A stretch of DNA of 64,000 nt from Candidatus Hodarchaeota archaeon (GCA_016839815.1 JAEOTM010000143.1:26461-90460), one strand, 5' to 3'; shown: positions 17,390 through 26,603, numbered from the stretch's first letter. The notes: generated by a model from the letters alone, not told the origin. A program made the numbers and translations.

Positions 17390-19863
17390 GACGCCCGAAG
17401 CCGTGAGTTAATCGTTAACCGTTCCAATGTCATTTTAACTGTATCTTTCACAAATTCGTTCTCTTTGACATATTCCTCTAAGTATTTCTTGACTTGCTCA
17501 GGATTTTCCAGACCTGCTAAGGAAACCACATTGCTGATTACACTTTCAAAATGTGTTGGATGAAGTTTTTCCAATTTTGATCTATTTTTCTTGAACCAGT
17601 TCCATAAGTGATCGATAATGAACAGATTCCTTGCTGCAATTATAACAGGGAAGATTTTATTCTTATTAGGCACGTTTTCTACAACGTAATCTAATGATTT
17701 AAGCATGAGATCTTTATCTTCGAAACTACCAATGGCGCGTAAGATATTCATTACTTCAGGTTCAGGAGTGTCTCCATCTTCGAGTTTTTGAAGTAAATCT
17801 GGAAATGATGATGGATTTTGGGCAGCTCCAATTCTCATTATACTTGATAATAGATCTGGATGAACAGTTTGCCCTTCAAGATAGTCATTAAACTTCTGTA
17901 AGCCAAATTCGGCGACTCCTTCATCATTAAAGAGATAACTTGAAAGTAGGAGCGAACTCCTTAGGCTTGTTATCTTATGTGATTCTTTCTCTTTAGGCTC
18001 ATATCCAATCTGTTCCAACACTTTAAAGAATGTATTAAATCCAATTGTACTAATTCTCTCTCGTCTTGATTCAATTACTCGGAAGGCATGCACTAAATTA
18101 GCACTCATAGCAACAAGCGGTAAATACTCATCTTCATGAGTATAATATTCCATAAAATCTAAATAATCATCGATAGAATAATCCTCACTTCTCACAAAGG
18201 CATATAGATCGTTGTGGAGCCCATAACGGTCTCTTGGTGAAAGAATTTTTTGTTTTACTAAATTTCCCAACGCGTGAAGGTTCTCTTTTTCATATTTTAC
18301 TCGGTAGAAACCTGTTTGCTCATAATTGAATTTATATGCAGTCATACCGTCTGGGATAGGGATTTCAATTGATTTTTCGCTGAAAACCAATCGTTTCGTC
18401 TCGATCAGTTGATTTTCTTGATAAAACGAAACAGTAAGAGGAATTATCCAAATCTCACTTGAAGATATATCGAGAAATGTAAAGCGACTTTGTTCACAGT
18501 GTAAGTTATTTCCAGTCTTCTGGACAGTTATTAACGGATAACCAGGCTGATAAATCCATGTTTTCATCATTTCAGAAATAGGTTCCCCTGTAGCTTCTTC
18601 TATCCCTTGCCAATATGCGCTACTTTCAGCACACTCGAATTTATACTTATTCAAAAAGTGTTGTATTCCTTTCTTAAATTTGGTTTCACCAAGGTATCCT
18701 TGAATCATTTGTAAGATTGCCCCACCTTTTGAATATATAATTGGAGCTGTTGCAGCAGTAATTTTTGTTACTTCTCCTTTTCCTGGAAGTTCTATTGGAA
18801 ATGTTTCAATTAATGAATCTCGTTCGAAAGCGGAATCGACTTCACCAACCAAAAATCCTTCCCAAATTTCCCATTCAGGATGATAATGATCAGCAATTGC
18901 ATAACCAAACAGTGTGGCAAATGATTCATTTAACCAGATATATTTCCAATCTGCAGGACTTACTAAGTTCCCAAACCATTGGTGAGCTACTTCATGTGCG
19001 ATTACTTCCGCAATTCTCTCAACACCAACTTTTGAAGTTATGCCAGGATAAACTAGTAGGATATTTTCTCTATAGGTTATAGCAGCGTAATTTTCCATTG
19101 CCCCAAATGCAAAATCGGGAACAGCAATTTGATCTAGCTTGTCAATGGGAAATTTGATCCCAGTATATTGTTCTCCAAATTCAATACTTTTTCTACCAAA
19201 ATCTAATGCATAATCCGCATACTGTGCTTTTCCTGGAGTAGTGGCAATACGATAGCGTATAGCCTCGGAGGAAGATTCAAGATATTCAAAATCTCCAATT
19301 CCAAAAAATAATAAATAACTCGACATTTTGGGAGTAGTGTTAAATTTTATTAGCTTTTTATCATTCTCTAAATCAGTTTCTGACTTAATACGGGTGTTAG
19401 CTATTCCGGAAAGCTCTTTATCAATAATATATTCTATATCGAATGTTGCTTTCTTGGAGGGATGATCAAAACAAGGAAAAACTTGTCGTGCATGTTCTTC
19501 TTCGAATTGTGTGACTGCAATGAATTTTTCCTCTCCATTGTCAATGTATTTACTTCTATAAAGACCCAATAATTGATCATTGATGCTTCCAACAAAATCA
19601 ATCTTCAGATTAATCCAATTTTCTTTCTCTGGGAGGTTTATAGAAAGTGTTTGTTTTTGAGGATTGACATTGAAGGAGCACTCCACGTCTTTTTCATCTT
19701 TTTTTAATAGACACTTCCAGATAGCAAGCTCATGTACATTCAGTTCAATTTCGTTGACAGGTTCTGTTGAATTAATATGTATTTCTGTTGAACCATTGAA
19801 TTTGAATGTCGACAAGTCTGGCTCTAAATGTATATTATAATGTATAGGGAAAATTTCGACCAT
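17386..19863 (-). CDS. M1 family zinc aminopeptidase (tricorn-factor/APN type)
   Basis: A protein of about 825 residues. It has the M1 beta-sandwich (1-200), then the exopeptidase motif GAMEN (about 257-261 in track numbering), the zinc motif HEVAHQWFGN (H293, E294, H297) and the third ligand in WLNESFATLF (E316). The C-terminal half is the helical ERAP-like domain. It removes N-terminal residues from peptides, usually downstream of the proteasome. The track uses a GTG at 19872; an ATG three codons later (19863) is preceded by GAGAATT and I prefer it. The 3' end overlaps the isomerase-like gene by four bases, tail to tail. Confidence 0.95.
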   Translation of the reverse strand: MVEIFPIHYNIHLEPDLSTFKFNGSTEIHINSTEPVNEIELNVHELAIWKCLLKKDEKDVECSFNVNPQKQTLSINLPEKENWINLKIDFVGSINDQLLGLYRSKYIDNGEEKFIAVTQFEEEHARQVFPCFDHPSKKATFDIEYIIDKELSGIANTRIKSETDLENDKKLIKFNTTPKMSSYLLFFGIGDFEYLESSSEAIRYRIATTPGKAQYADYALDFGRKSIEFGEQYTGIKFPIDKLDQIAVPDFAFGAMENYAAITYRENILLVYPGITSKVGVERIAEVIAHEVAHQWFGNLVSPADWKYIWLNESFATLFGYAIADHYHPEWEIWEGFLVGEVDSAFERDSLIETFPIELPGKGEVTKITAATAPIIYSKGGAILQMIQGYLGETKFKKGIQHFLNKYKFECAESSAYWQGIEEATGEPISEMMKTWIYQPGYPLITVQKTGNNLHCEQSRFTFLDISSSEIWIIPLTVSFYQENQLIETKRLVFSEKSIEIPIPDGMTAYKFNYEQTGFYRVKYEKENLHALGNLVKQKILSPRDRYGLHNDLYAFVRSEDYSIDDYLDFMEYYTHEDEYLPLVAMSANLVHAFRVIESRRERISTIGFNTFFKVLEQIGYEPKEKESHKITSLRSSLLLSSYLFNDEGVAEFGLQKFNDYLEGQTVHPDLLSSIMRIGAAQNPSSFPDLLQKLEDGDTPEPEVMNILRAIGSFEDKDLMLKSLDYVVENVPNKNKIFPVIIAARNLFIIDHLWNWFKKNRSKLEKLHPTHFESVISNVVSLAGLENPEQVKKYLEEYVKENEFVKDTVKMTLERLTINSRLRAS

Positions 19864-19990
19864 AATTCTCACATTGAGGTTAGAGTTTAGTTGAATAACC
19901 CGATTCAGAAAGAATTCTAAAATCCATATGATTGTTTTTCAAAAAAAAGGAGCACAATGCTACCATGTGAGGTTTAGTTCTAGATTTAGT

Positions 19991-20992
19991 TCAGGATTGA
20001 AGCTGATTATTGCTCCTCATCCACTCAATTGTAGTTGCTACTCCTGTTTCAAAATCAACGGTGGGAACAAATCCTAACTCATTTTTAGCCTTGGTATTTA
20101 AATAGTTTCGACTGGTAGGTATTTTCTTTAATGCATTAGGTACATAAGGATACCCAAAACCCCTCCAGCGATAGTATTTCACTATAAAAGGCCAAAATGG
20201 TCGTGCAAGAATTAAAGGAAATGGTGAGATAAAAATAGGCTTTCTTCTCCCTAGTTTTTGCGCTATAGTAGTAAATATACTGCGATAGGTCTGAGGTTCA
20301 TCCGAAGCTAAAATATAGATTTGACCAATGGATTTTTCTCTGTTGTTTACAATTTTAAGGAACCCTTGGATGATATCATCAATAAATGTAAAATGAAGTA
20401 AGGTTTTTGCTGAAGTTGGGAAGAATTTATTGATTATTGTTTTATCTACTGATTCGATCATCTCTTTAAAGACGTATCGATCACCAGGTCCAAATACCCC
20501 TGTAGGACGCACAATAGTGACAGGAAACTGATTTTGTTCATACATTTGAATCAGTGCCCTTTCAGCCTCCATTTTACTACGTCCATATTCTTCATCGGGA
20601 TTGTAATCTGATTTTTCTGTTCCATCAACAACTTTTCCCATTGCCTCGGTAGTTGAACAATACACAAAATGTTTCACCTTAGCATTCATGCACGCCTCAG
20701 CTAGCTTTAATGTAGCAACTACGTTGTGTTCAAATAACGCCTCTTTTGAAGCTAAAAAGTTAAAATTAGCTGCAAAGTGAACGACACATTCTTTCCCCCC
20801 AACGGCATGTGAAAAGTCATCAGGTTTTGTTAAATCAAATTCAGTAAACTTAACAGTAAGAGAATTTAGTTCATCAATATTAGAAGTCTTTCTGATTGCA
20901 CAATAAATTTCAGCGGTTGGTTGTTCTTTGATTAAAGCCTTAACAAAAGCTTTACCGATAAATCCACTTGCTCCTGTAACTAAAATGCGCAT
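19991..20992 (-). CDS. NAD-dependent epimerase/dehydratase (extended SDR)
   Basis: A 333-residue extended short-chain dehydrogenase. The nucleotide-binding start MRILVTGASGFIGKAF holds the TGxxGxxG motif, the middle has VVHFAANFNF, and the catalytic Tyr-Lys pair is in EEYGRSKMEAERAL. These enzymes modify nucleotide sugars or act on sterol and flavonol-like substrates. IVRPTGVFGPGDRYVFKEM is the usual substrate-loop region. No glycosyltransferase is nearby, so the substrate is unknown. It is transcribed away from the divergent NAD-kinase-like gene. Confidence 0.88.
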   Translation of the reverse strand: MRILVTGASGFIGKAFVKALIKEQPTAEIYCAIRKTSNIDELNSLTVKFTEFDLTKPDDFSHAVGGKECVVHFAANFNFLASKEALFEHNVVATLKLAEACMNAKVKHFVYCSTTEAMGKVVDGTEKSDYNPDEEYGRSKMEAERALIQMYEQNQFPVTIVRPTGVFGPGDRYVFKEMIESVDKTIINKFFPTSAKTLLHFTFIDDIIQGFLKIVNNREKSIGQIYILASDEPQTYRSIFTTIAQKLGRRKPIFISPFPLILARPFWPFIVKYYRWRGFGYPYVPNALKKIPTSRNYLNTKAKNELGFVPTVDFETGVATTIEWMRSNNQLQS

Positions 20993-21137
20993 ATAAATCG
21001 AAAACGAGAAATTAGATTTATCATAAAAGGCATTTGGGTTTTTAGTCTATTGAGATTAATCGAAGTCTTAATCAATTTGAGAAAGTATGAAGGATCACGA
21101 TAAAGCTGAATACTGACACTGAGTTGAACCTTTGGAT

Positions 21138-22298
21138 ATGAAAAAAATTGGATTCTTGATAAACCCAATAGCTGGTATGGGGGGAAAAGTGGCGTTAAAG
21201 GGTACTGATGGTAAAGAAATATTAGCTGAGGCGATCATCCGGGGAGCAACTCCTATTGCAGAAAAAAAGGCCGAACAATTCTTTACTGAACTGATAAATT
21301 CCTCTCTGAACAAACAGTTAAAGTTCATCATTCCACAAGGAAAAATGGGATTGGATATTCTCCAGAAGAATTCTAAACTGATTGATGCGATTAATTATTC
21401 TATTTTAGAGCGTATTTCAATCCCAAACACAACAACAAGTCTGGATACAGAAGCTGTAGTTAAAGAATTATTACTTGAGAAAGTAGAGCTAATTATATTT
21501 GTGGGGGGTGATGGGACAGCACAAGATATTCATTGTGTAGTAGGTCTTAATTGCCCGATTTTAGGAATCCCATCTGGTGTAAAAATTCATTCAGGTGTCT
21601 TTGCTCAGTCTGTTTCAAAATCAGTTACTATCATCAGTAGGTTCCTTCAAGATCAAGTCGAGTTTAACGAAGCAGATATTATCGACCTTGATGAAGCTGC
21701 ATTCCGAGAAGGTTCTCTCAATTCACGACTCTATGGTTCTTGTATTGTTCCACAAGCTCCTAGTCTAATGCAGCTTACTAAAACACATATGAAGTACACA
21801 GATAGTGAAGAGAATAATATTCTCGGTATAATTAGATATTTGAATGAAGAAATAAAACCAGAGATCTTATATTTTTTGGGAGGAGGGTCTACAATTTATA
21901 AAATTTCTCGTGCTTTTAATTCAAATGTTCAAAATAGTAAAACACTCTTGGGAATCGATGCAGTATTAGATGGAAGGATTATCCAGACAGATCTAACTGA
22001 ATCGGATATTCTTAGTTTATTAGATAAGTATTCCGCTAAATCTATCAGAATCGTTGTTACTCCAATTGGAGGTCAGGGATTCATTCTTGGGAGAGGGAAT
22101 CAACAGCTAAGTCCTGAAGTAATTAGGAAAGCAGGATTGGATTCAATTTTTATAATTTCAACAAGATCAAAAATTGACAATCTTCCTTACAGAACATTGC
22201 ATGTGGATACAGGTGATTCTAAGCTAGATGCCCAACTGATAGGTTATCAAAAGGTGTTAGTTGATTATAATGAGTATTGGGTATTGAAAATAGAATAA
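21138..22298 (+). CDS. ATP-NAD kinase-like (AcoX-type) protein
   Basis: A protein of about 386 residues with the NAD/diacylglycerol kinase fold. The start KKIGFLINPIAGMGGKVALKGTDG is typical of the long archaeal and AcoX-like branch. The signature FVGGDGTAQDI (GGDGT) is present and followed by LGIPSGVKIHSGVF, and the C-terminal region has VVTPIGGQGFILGRGNQQLS. It may phosphorylate NAD or another substrate; this branch is not safely assigned. The track begins with a TTG at 21132, two codons earlier; the ATG at 21138 is the better start. Confidence 0.8.
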   Translation: MKKIGFLINPIAGMGGKVALKGTDGKEILAEAIIRGATPIAEKKAEQFFTELINSSLNKQLKFIIPQGKMGLDILQKNSKLIDAINYSILERISIPNTTTSLDTEAVVKELLLEKVELIIFVGGDGTAQDIHCVVGLNCPILGIPSGVKIHSGVFAQSVSKSVTIISRFLQDQVEFNEADIIDLDEAAFREGSLNSRLYGSCIVPQAPSLMQLTKTHMKYTDSEENNILGIIRYLNEEIKPEILYFLGGGSTIYKISRAFNSNVQNSKTLLGIDAVLDGRIIQTDLTESDILSLLDKYSAKSIRIVVTPIGGQGFILGRGNQQLSPEVIRKAGLDSIFIISTRSKIDNLPYRTLHVDTGDSKLDAQLIGYQKVLVDYNEYWVLKIE

Positions 22299-22301
22299 AT
22301 A

Positions 22302-22988
22302 TTAAGTTTCAATAACATCTAAAACTTTTTTCAAGGATACAGGGAGGTTGAAATCTACAACCGAATCCAGTTCAGTCTCAGAAATTGATTTCAATTGATT
22401 CTGTATTCGGTTATATATTGGATCAAGAATTTCTCTTTTCCCTCGAGTTTCAGGGTACTTGGGATTAACACTGCAACATCCTCCAGGGAGAATCGAGAGG
22501 TCATAATAGCCCCATTTTTTTGATAAACTCACTACTTCTTCCTTATTATATCCAATTAATGGACGAAGTGCAAGTATATCGGTCTTAGATGTCACTATAG
22601 GTAAATTATCGAGTGTTTGACTGGCCTGTTCTCCCATTATTTCACCTGTAATAATTGCGTCTGCTCCTCGTAACTTTGCGAACATTTGGCCTTTGTAGAA
22701 CATTTGCATTCTACAAAATAAGCATGTTTGTTGAATCTCTCTTCCTTTTAATCCATTCAGAATATTTTCTTGAGTTCTTCCATGAGTCATTATTGAGAGA
22801 CTTATGGGTATATGCTTGTTACGAGCAGCAATTTGATTTGCTAAAGCTACTACCTTCTCCAATGTACCAGGCGAATGAAAAGGGTAATTATGATAATGTA
22901 AGAGTAAAGGTTGAAATCCGTTTTTTATCGCAATCTCGGTAGCAACTGGACTATCAATTCCACCAGAGAGGAAACATACAGCTTTCAT
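22302..22988 (-). CDS. ThiI-like PP-loop sulfurtransferase domain protein without THUMP domain
   Basis: A 228-residue stand-alone adenylation domain of the ThiI type. The PP-loop CFLSGGIDSPVATEIA is at residues 5-20, followed by LLLHYHNYPFHSPGT, QQTCLFCRMQMFYKGQMFA with a CxxC pair, and ADAIITGEIMGEQASQTLDNL, all as in the C-terminal half of ThiI (tRNA U8 4-thiouridine synthase). The N-terminal NFLD and THUMP tRNA-binding domains are absent, so it must take tRNA in another way or act on another substrate. The stop lies four bases from that of the convergent NAD-kinase-like gene. Confidence 0.8.
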   Translation of the reverse strand: MKAVCFLSGGIDSPVATEIAIKNGFQPLLLHYHNYPFHSPGTLEKVVALANQIAARNKHIPISLSIMTHGRTQENILNGLKGREIQQTCLFCRMQMFYKGQMFAKLRGADAIITGEIMGEQASQTLDNLPIVTSKTDILALRPLIGYNKEEVVSLSKKWGYYDLSILPGGCCSVNPKYPETRGKREILDPIYNRIQNQLKSISETELDSVVDFNLPVSLKKVLDVIET

Positions 22989-23232
22989 TTGAAGTAGAAT
23001 CCACGAAAATTTTCAAAAAGGCATTATCCTTTAGTATCGCAACAAAAATTTCAAACATAAGGAACTATTGGTATGAAATTGAGAATAAATAGCTCAAAAA
23101 GTGACACAAATCCCCATAATGGATGATTATAAGGAAATTTTAAATGGATCCGCAGATTAATGTGTACATTCAAGGCTAAACTGAAATTCACTTTAAATTT
23201 TCAAGTTAATTAAAAAAAAAAGTGCGTTTATA

Positions 23233-23550
23233 ATGGTTTTTAGTTATTCCATAAAAAAATGTGATAAAAATCCATTTCGGTGGTATATTTCTTTTAAACA
23301 GACAAAACCATTCTCTCTACGAAAAATAAAACAAGTTTTAGAGAGAAATTCTTATCGAACTTTGGCTACAACCCCAACCGTAATGGTATTTGAATCAAAT
23401 TCCCTACGATTGACATGGAATTCTTATGGTTTGTTACAGGTAGATTTTAATGATATACAGGAGCGAAATGTTAATATTGTAGATGGTTTTGTTGTAGAAC
23501 TTCTTGGATTATTATATCCAGATGAGGATTCGAGATATTTACCATCGTAA
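23233..23550 (+). CDS. Small conserved-looking protein, unknown
   Basis: A 105-residue protein I do not recognise. It begins MVFSYSIKKCDKNPFRWYISFK and alternates short strands with one helix (LRKIKQVLERN), suggesting an alpha/beta fold. It has no signal peptide, membrane segment or metal motif. It ends with an acidic stretch (YPDEDSRYLPS). It stands alone between two spacers of about 200-240 bases and has codon use like its neighbours, so I accept it as a gene. Confidence 0.55.
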   Translation: MVFSYSIKKCDKNPFRWYISFKQTKPFSLRKIKQVLERNSYRTLATTPTVMVFESNSLRLTWNSYGLLQVDFNDIQERNVNIVDGFVVELLGLLYPDEDSRYLPS

Positions 23551-23743
23551 GTGGGATATTTCTTACTAAACGACGAATAGACCCAATTCTTCTTTCTACC
23601 TAGCAACCAGTTTCATCAATTTCAAAAACATTAAAAACAAGGATAATGGTTTTTACCCTAGAATCAAAATCTACAAAGTAATTGTTCATAAAACAGAGAA
23701 TCCTTAAATAATAGCTATTTATCCGGGAAAATTAGTGTAATCG

Positions 23744-24226
23744 GTGACAATCTTGGGAAGTAAACCACTAGAAATAACTACTGAAAATAAAACTTACCTT
23801 TTCCCTTTAGACAGATACTATTTTACTCAAGAACCAGGACATATCTGGTTAAAACCAGAGGAGGATCTTTTTAAAGTAGGATTTGATGATTTTGGACAAT
23901 CACAAGGTCCTATTCTACATATTAGAACTCGTCCTTTAGGAAAAGAATATTCCCAAGGAAAAGCTTTTGGAACTGTTGAAACAAACAAATTTATTGGACA
24001 ATTGCGATTTCCCGTTTCTGGATCTATTATTGAGATTAATTCTAAAGTCTTTGATGATCCTCAATTAATTAATACAGCACCTTATAAACAGTGGATAGCA
24101 AAAATTAAACCAACAAACTTAGATGAGGATCTTAAATCGAAGTATATTATTCCTATTGGGGATCGGGAGATTTTGGAAAAGTATATTACAGCAGAACTCA
24201 TCAAATATGAGGATCCACCTATTTAG
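23744..24226 (+). CDS. Glycine cleavage H-protein-like (lipoyl-domain) protein
   Basis: A 160-residue protein related to GcvH. YFTQEPGHIWLKPEEDLFKVGF matches the H-protein entry (PEHxWV), and FGTVETNKFIGQLRFPVSGSI aligns with the lipoylation region of the true GcvH at 37052 (GSIESVKAVSDLVAPISGEV), keeping a Lys at the lipoyl position although the context ESVK has become ETNK. The last part, WIAKIKPTNLDEDL, matches WLVKMKPSDLESDW. It may carry lipoate for another enzyme or have lost lipoylation. The start is GTG at 23744; a TTG at 23753 is possible. It is about 2.7 kb from gcvPA. Confidence 0.75.
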   Translation: MTILGSKPLEITTENKTYLFPLDRYYFTQEPGHIWLKPEEDLFKVGFDDFGQSQGPILHIRTRPLGKEYSQGKAFGTVETNKFIGQLRFPVSGSIIEINSKVFDDPQLINTAPYKQWIAKIKPTNLDEDLKSKYIIPIGDREILEKYITAELIKYEDPPI

Positions 24227-24412
24227 TCATACGTTCCAGATTACTCTCGTAGTACTTTGAAAATTTCTTCACTCTTTTATCTAATGTCCCCCAATCAGGA
24301 TGAGTATTGAATTGTTTTTTTCCTCATCAAATACTCCGCGGACTTCTTCACTAGTAACTTTTTTATACTGGGAGAAATTAGGATCAACCGGAATATCATT
24401 TTTGTCGTTTCA
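24219..24412 (-). pseudogene. Possible frameshifted gene remnant
   Basis: On the minus strand, about 125 bases reading NDIPVDPNFSQYKKV then VTSEEVRGVFDEE are followed, after a run of seven A, by HPDWGTLDKRVKKF and a stop in a different frame. Adding one A joins the two frames into a coherent hydrophilic C-terminus of about 60 residues. No start codon is found before the upstream stop, so this looks like the tail of a decayed gene. The parent family is not recognised, and chance is possible. Confidence 0.3.
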
Positions 24413-24433
24413 GCTTTTGAAGGGGACAGTAAA

Positions 24434-24559
24434 ATGGATATTATTACGATTCTACTCTCACTACTCGGACTCGGGCTAGTAGTGATACTTGGGGGCTTTC
24501 TAATAGTTGGAATTCTTGCTTTGATATATTTAATAATTACAGGTAAGCGGTGGGATTAG
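24434..24559 (+). CDS. 41-residue single-span membrane peptide, putative
   Basis: A short ORF absent from the track. It starts with ATG and reads MDIITILLSLLGLGLVV, continues as one long hydrophobic segment of about 30 residues and ends with a polar tail TGKRWD. A sequence AAGGGGACAGTAAA precedes it as a possible ribosome binding site. The composition is that of a small membrane peptide, not of random AT-rich DNA. Function unknown; it ends ten bases before the stop of the convergent PTPS gene. Confidence 0.4.
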   Translation: MDIITILLSLLGLGLVVILGGFLIVGILALIYLIITGKRWD

Positions 24560-24569
24560 GAAAATCCTT

Positions 24570-25067
24570 TTATTCGGTGTTAGATGAATAAGAAACCTTA
24601 TTTCCTACGCTTTCGCTTAAATTTATTGTTATATTCGTTATTACTTGGAGAATACTTGATTCTTTGAGTTTTTCTTTCATTTTCTGGTGAAGATATTTAG
24701 CGATACTTTCACAAGTAGTTTGATTTACGCCCTCAAGTATTTTAACATCGTTTTGAGGGAAAGAATATATTTTTTCATTGATATGGATGTTCCAATTTCT
24801 CCCCTCTCGAGCTGATTGGAATTTGATCTCGGAGGAATTTCCTGGTAATAATATCTTATGATCCAATTCCGTAATTATTTGTTTTATCCACAAGTTAACT
24901 GTTCGAAAATCTAAAGTTTGGTCGGTAATATTCGACTGATATTTGAGTTGACATTCTACCGAATAATCGTGACCGTGGAGTCTATTACACTTTAAATAAC
25001 CAACGAGAAAGTGACATGCCGAAAAATAATTACTTGGGCGTGAGTAATATTGCTCAATACTTGTCAT
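24570..25067 (-). CDS. 6-pyruvoyltetrahydropterin synthase/QueD family protein
   Basis: A 165-residue T-fold enzyme. The zinc histidines are in YFSACHFLVG and RLHGHDYSVE (HGH), and KCNRLHGH holds the Cys seen near the active site in the family. Later parts are DFRTVNLWIKQIITELDHKIL and TCESIAKYLHQKM, the usual sites of the catalytic Asp/His and the substrate-binding Glu. It acts on 7,8-dihydroneopterin triphosphate, either for 6-carboxytetrahydropterin (archaeosine/queuosine route) or for pterin cofactors. No other pathway gene is adjacent, so QueD and PtpS cannot be separated here. Confidence 0.85.
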   Translation of the reverse strand: MTSIEQYYSRPSNYFSACHFLVGYLKCNRLHGHDYSVECQLKYQSNITDQTLDFRTVNLWIKQIITELDHKILLPGNSSEIKFQSAREGRNWNIHINEKIYSFPQNDVKILEGVNQTTCESIAKYLHQKMKEKLKESSILQVITNITINLSESVGNKVSYSSNTE

Positions 25068-25236
25068 GTTATTATTCTCTTAATTTTTCTTTCCTGCTTT
25101 CCTTATTTTTATAGTCCTTCATAAGCCCTTTTCGTCTATTTATACCGAGACTAAGCTGTCATATTATGATTGTGACATGGGATCTTTAATTTCAAGATGT
25201 GTATCCTTTATCTAGGGAACCAAAGGAGATTCAATC

Positions 25237-25761
25237 TTGGCCATTGAGAATATAGCAACTAAACTCATCCTAATTGGAGATGGTAGAGTCGGAAAAACAT
25301 CCTTATGCTCTCATCTTCGAACTAAATCCATTCCTGGACAATATAATTTAACTGTTGGATTAAATATTGAGGTTCACGAAACTTTAATGAAGGGTACATC
25401 AGTTAAACTTGTTTTATGGGACTTAGCAGGACAACATCGGTTCGGGTGTATTAGAAGCGATTTTTATCTAGGAGCGCGAGTTGCATTAATTGTTTTTGAT
25501 GTACAGAATAGAGGCTCATTCTTTGATGTCAAACATTGGATTAGAGAATTAAAACGTCACAGTCCAAACACACCTTTTATTCTTGTAGGTAATAAGAAAG
25601 ATCTACACAAACGTGAAGTCTCACCTGAAGAAGCAAAACGAGTTGCCCAAGAGTTTTCAGCCTTTTACTTTGAAACTAGTGCACTCCAAGGAGAAAATGT
25701 TGAGGAATTGTTTCAGATGGCTACACGGCTTGCATTACAAGGAACTGCGGTAGCTTATTAA
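25237..25761 (+). CDS. Ras/Rab-type small GTPase
   Basis: A 174-residue complete small GTPase close to eukaryotic Rab/Ras proteins, an Asgard signature. All G boxes are present: G1 GDGRVGKTS (14-22), G2 Thr39 in NLTVGLN, G3 WDLAGQHRF (61-69), G4 GNKKDL (118-123) and G5 ETSAL (146-150). The switch II Gln of DLAGQ (Gln66) is kept, so intrinsic hydrolysis should be normal. The C-terminus ends in LALQGTAVAY with no cysteine, so it cannot be prenylated like a Rab. The TTG start is preceded by GGGAACCAAAGGAG. It is monocistronic, with a TATA-like CTATTTATAC about 95 bases upstream. Confidence 0.95.
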   Translation: MAIENIATKLILIGDGRVGKTSLCSHLRTKSIPGQYNLTVGLNIEVHETLMKGTSVKLVLWDLAGQHRFGCIRSDFYLGARVALIVFDVQNRGSFFDVKHWIRELKRHSPNTPFILVGNKKDLHKREVSPEEAKRVAQEFSAFYFETSALQGENVEELFQMATRLALQGTAVAY

Positions 25762-25967
25762 TACAGAATTTCCATTTTTCGACTATCATCAGAACCTGAA
25801 CCTGCACATCAAGAAACTGTTTTGATTAGCTTTATACAGGACTCTCTCGAAAGTTACTTTAATCCAATCATATGCGGTTTTTTTTGTAATATTTCCCAAT
25901 TCACTCTATTTAGAATGAATTAAAACGAGGGTAGATCACCTCTTAGGATATTCTTGGTGAAAGTTCA

Positions 25968-26603
25968 ATGGTTAGGAACTCTAAAGCTCAACGTTGTGCA
26001 CTTTTTGTATTCACTGTGTTCATATTAATACTAAATAGTTCAATTCTTCAATCAAAAGGTTTTACTCAAGACAATGAAAATTATCCTTTTCAACTTTATA
26101 TGGTTGCTAGTCCTGAGAATGTTTACCAAAACGATCATCTTAATATGAGTCTGTCAATTACCAATATCCATTTTGAGGAACTTCTCAATATTACTCTACA
26201 ATTTAAAGTTCATAATGACTTACAATTGATAAAAAGTACAATTCCAGAGTTAGATATAGAGAATGATACGAAAAAACGAGAATATACGATTGGAAGTTTG
26301 GACGTTGATGAAATTTATCTATTCCAGGTAGAATACAATGTAACAAGTTCTGACACAAAAACAATAAGTGTAGATGGCATGAATGTAAGTTATCAACTCC
26401 ATAATGGATTATCCTCATTTGTCATTTCAAATTCAGTAAATATCCTCCTTAAAGGTGCACAAATTACATCCGAAACTAACACTCTTCCTGACTTACCATC
26501 AAATTTAACAACTCCTGATGATAGTTTAGTTTATTTTGCGTTTTTATTTCCAATTGTTATGTTTGGAATAAGTATATTTGTACTTAGACGTCTTCGTCGA
26601 TAG
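25968..26603 (+). CDS. Membrane-anchored extracellular beta-domain protein
   Basis: A 211-residue protein with an N-terminal signal (ALFVFTVFILILNSSIL, about 12-28), an extracellular domain rich in strands and Asn-x-Ser/Thr sites (LNMSLSITNIHFEELLNITLQ, VTSSDTKTISVDG), then a C-terminal membrane segment YFAFLFPIVMFGISIFVL followed by a basic stop-transfer RRLRR. The central region resembles CARDB/DUF11-like domains of archaeal surface proteins. Function unknown. It has the same architecture as the protein at 44527, though I do not claim homology. Preceded by GTGAAAGTTCA before ATG. Confidence 0.65.
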   Translation: MVRNSKAQRCALFVFTVFILILNSSILQSKGFTQDNENYPFQLYMVASPENVYQNDHLNMSLSITNIHFEELLNITLQFKVHNDLQLIKSTIPELDIENDTKKREYTIGSLDVDEIYLFQVEYNVTSSDTKTISVDGMNVSYQLHNGLSSFVISNSVNILLKGAQITSETNTLPDLPSNLTTPDDSLVYFAFLFPIVMFGISIFVLRRLRR

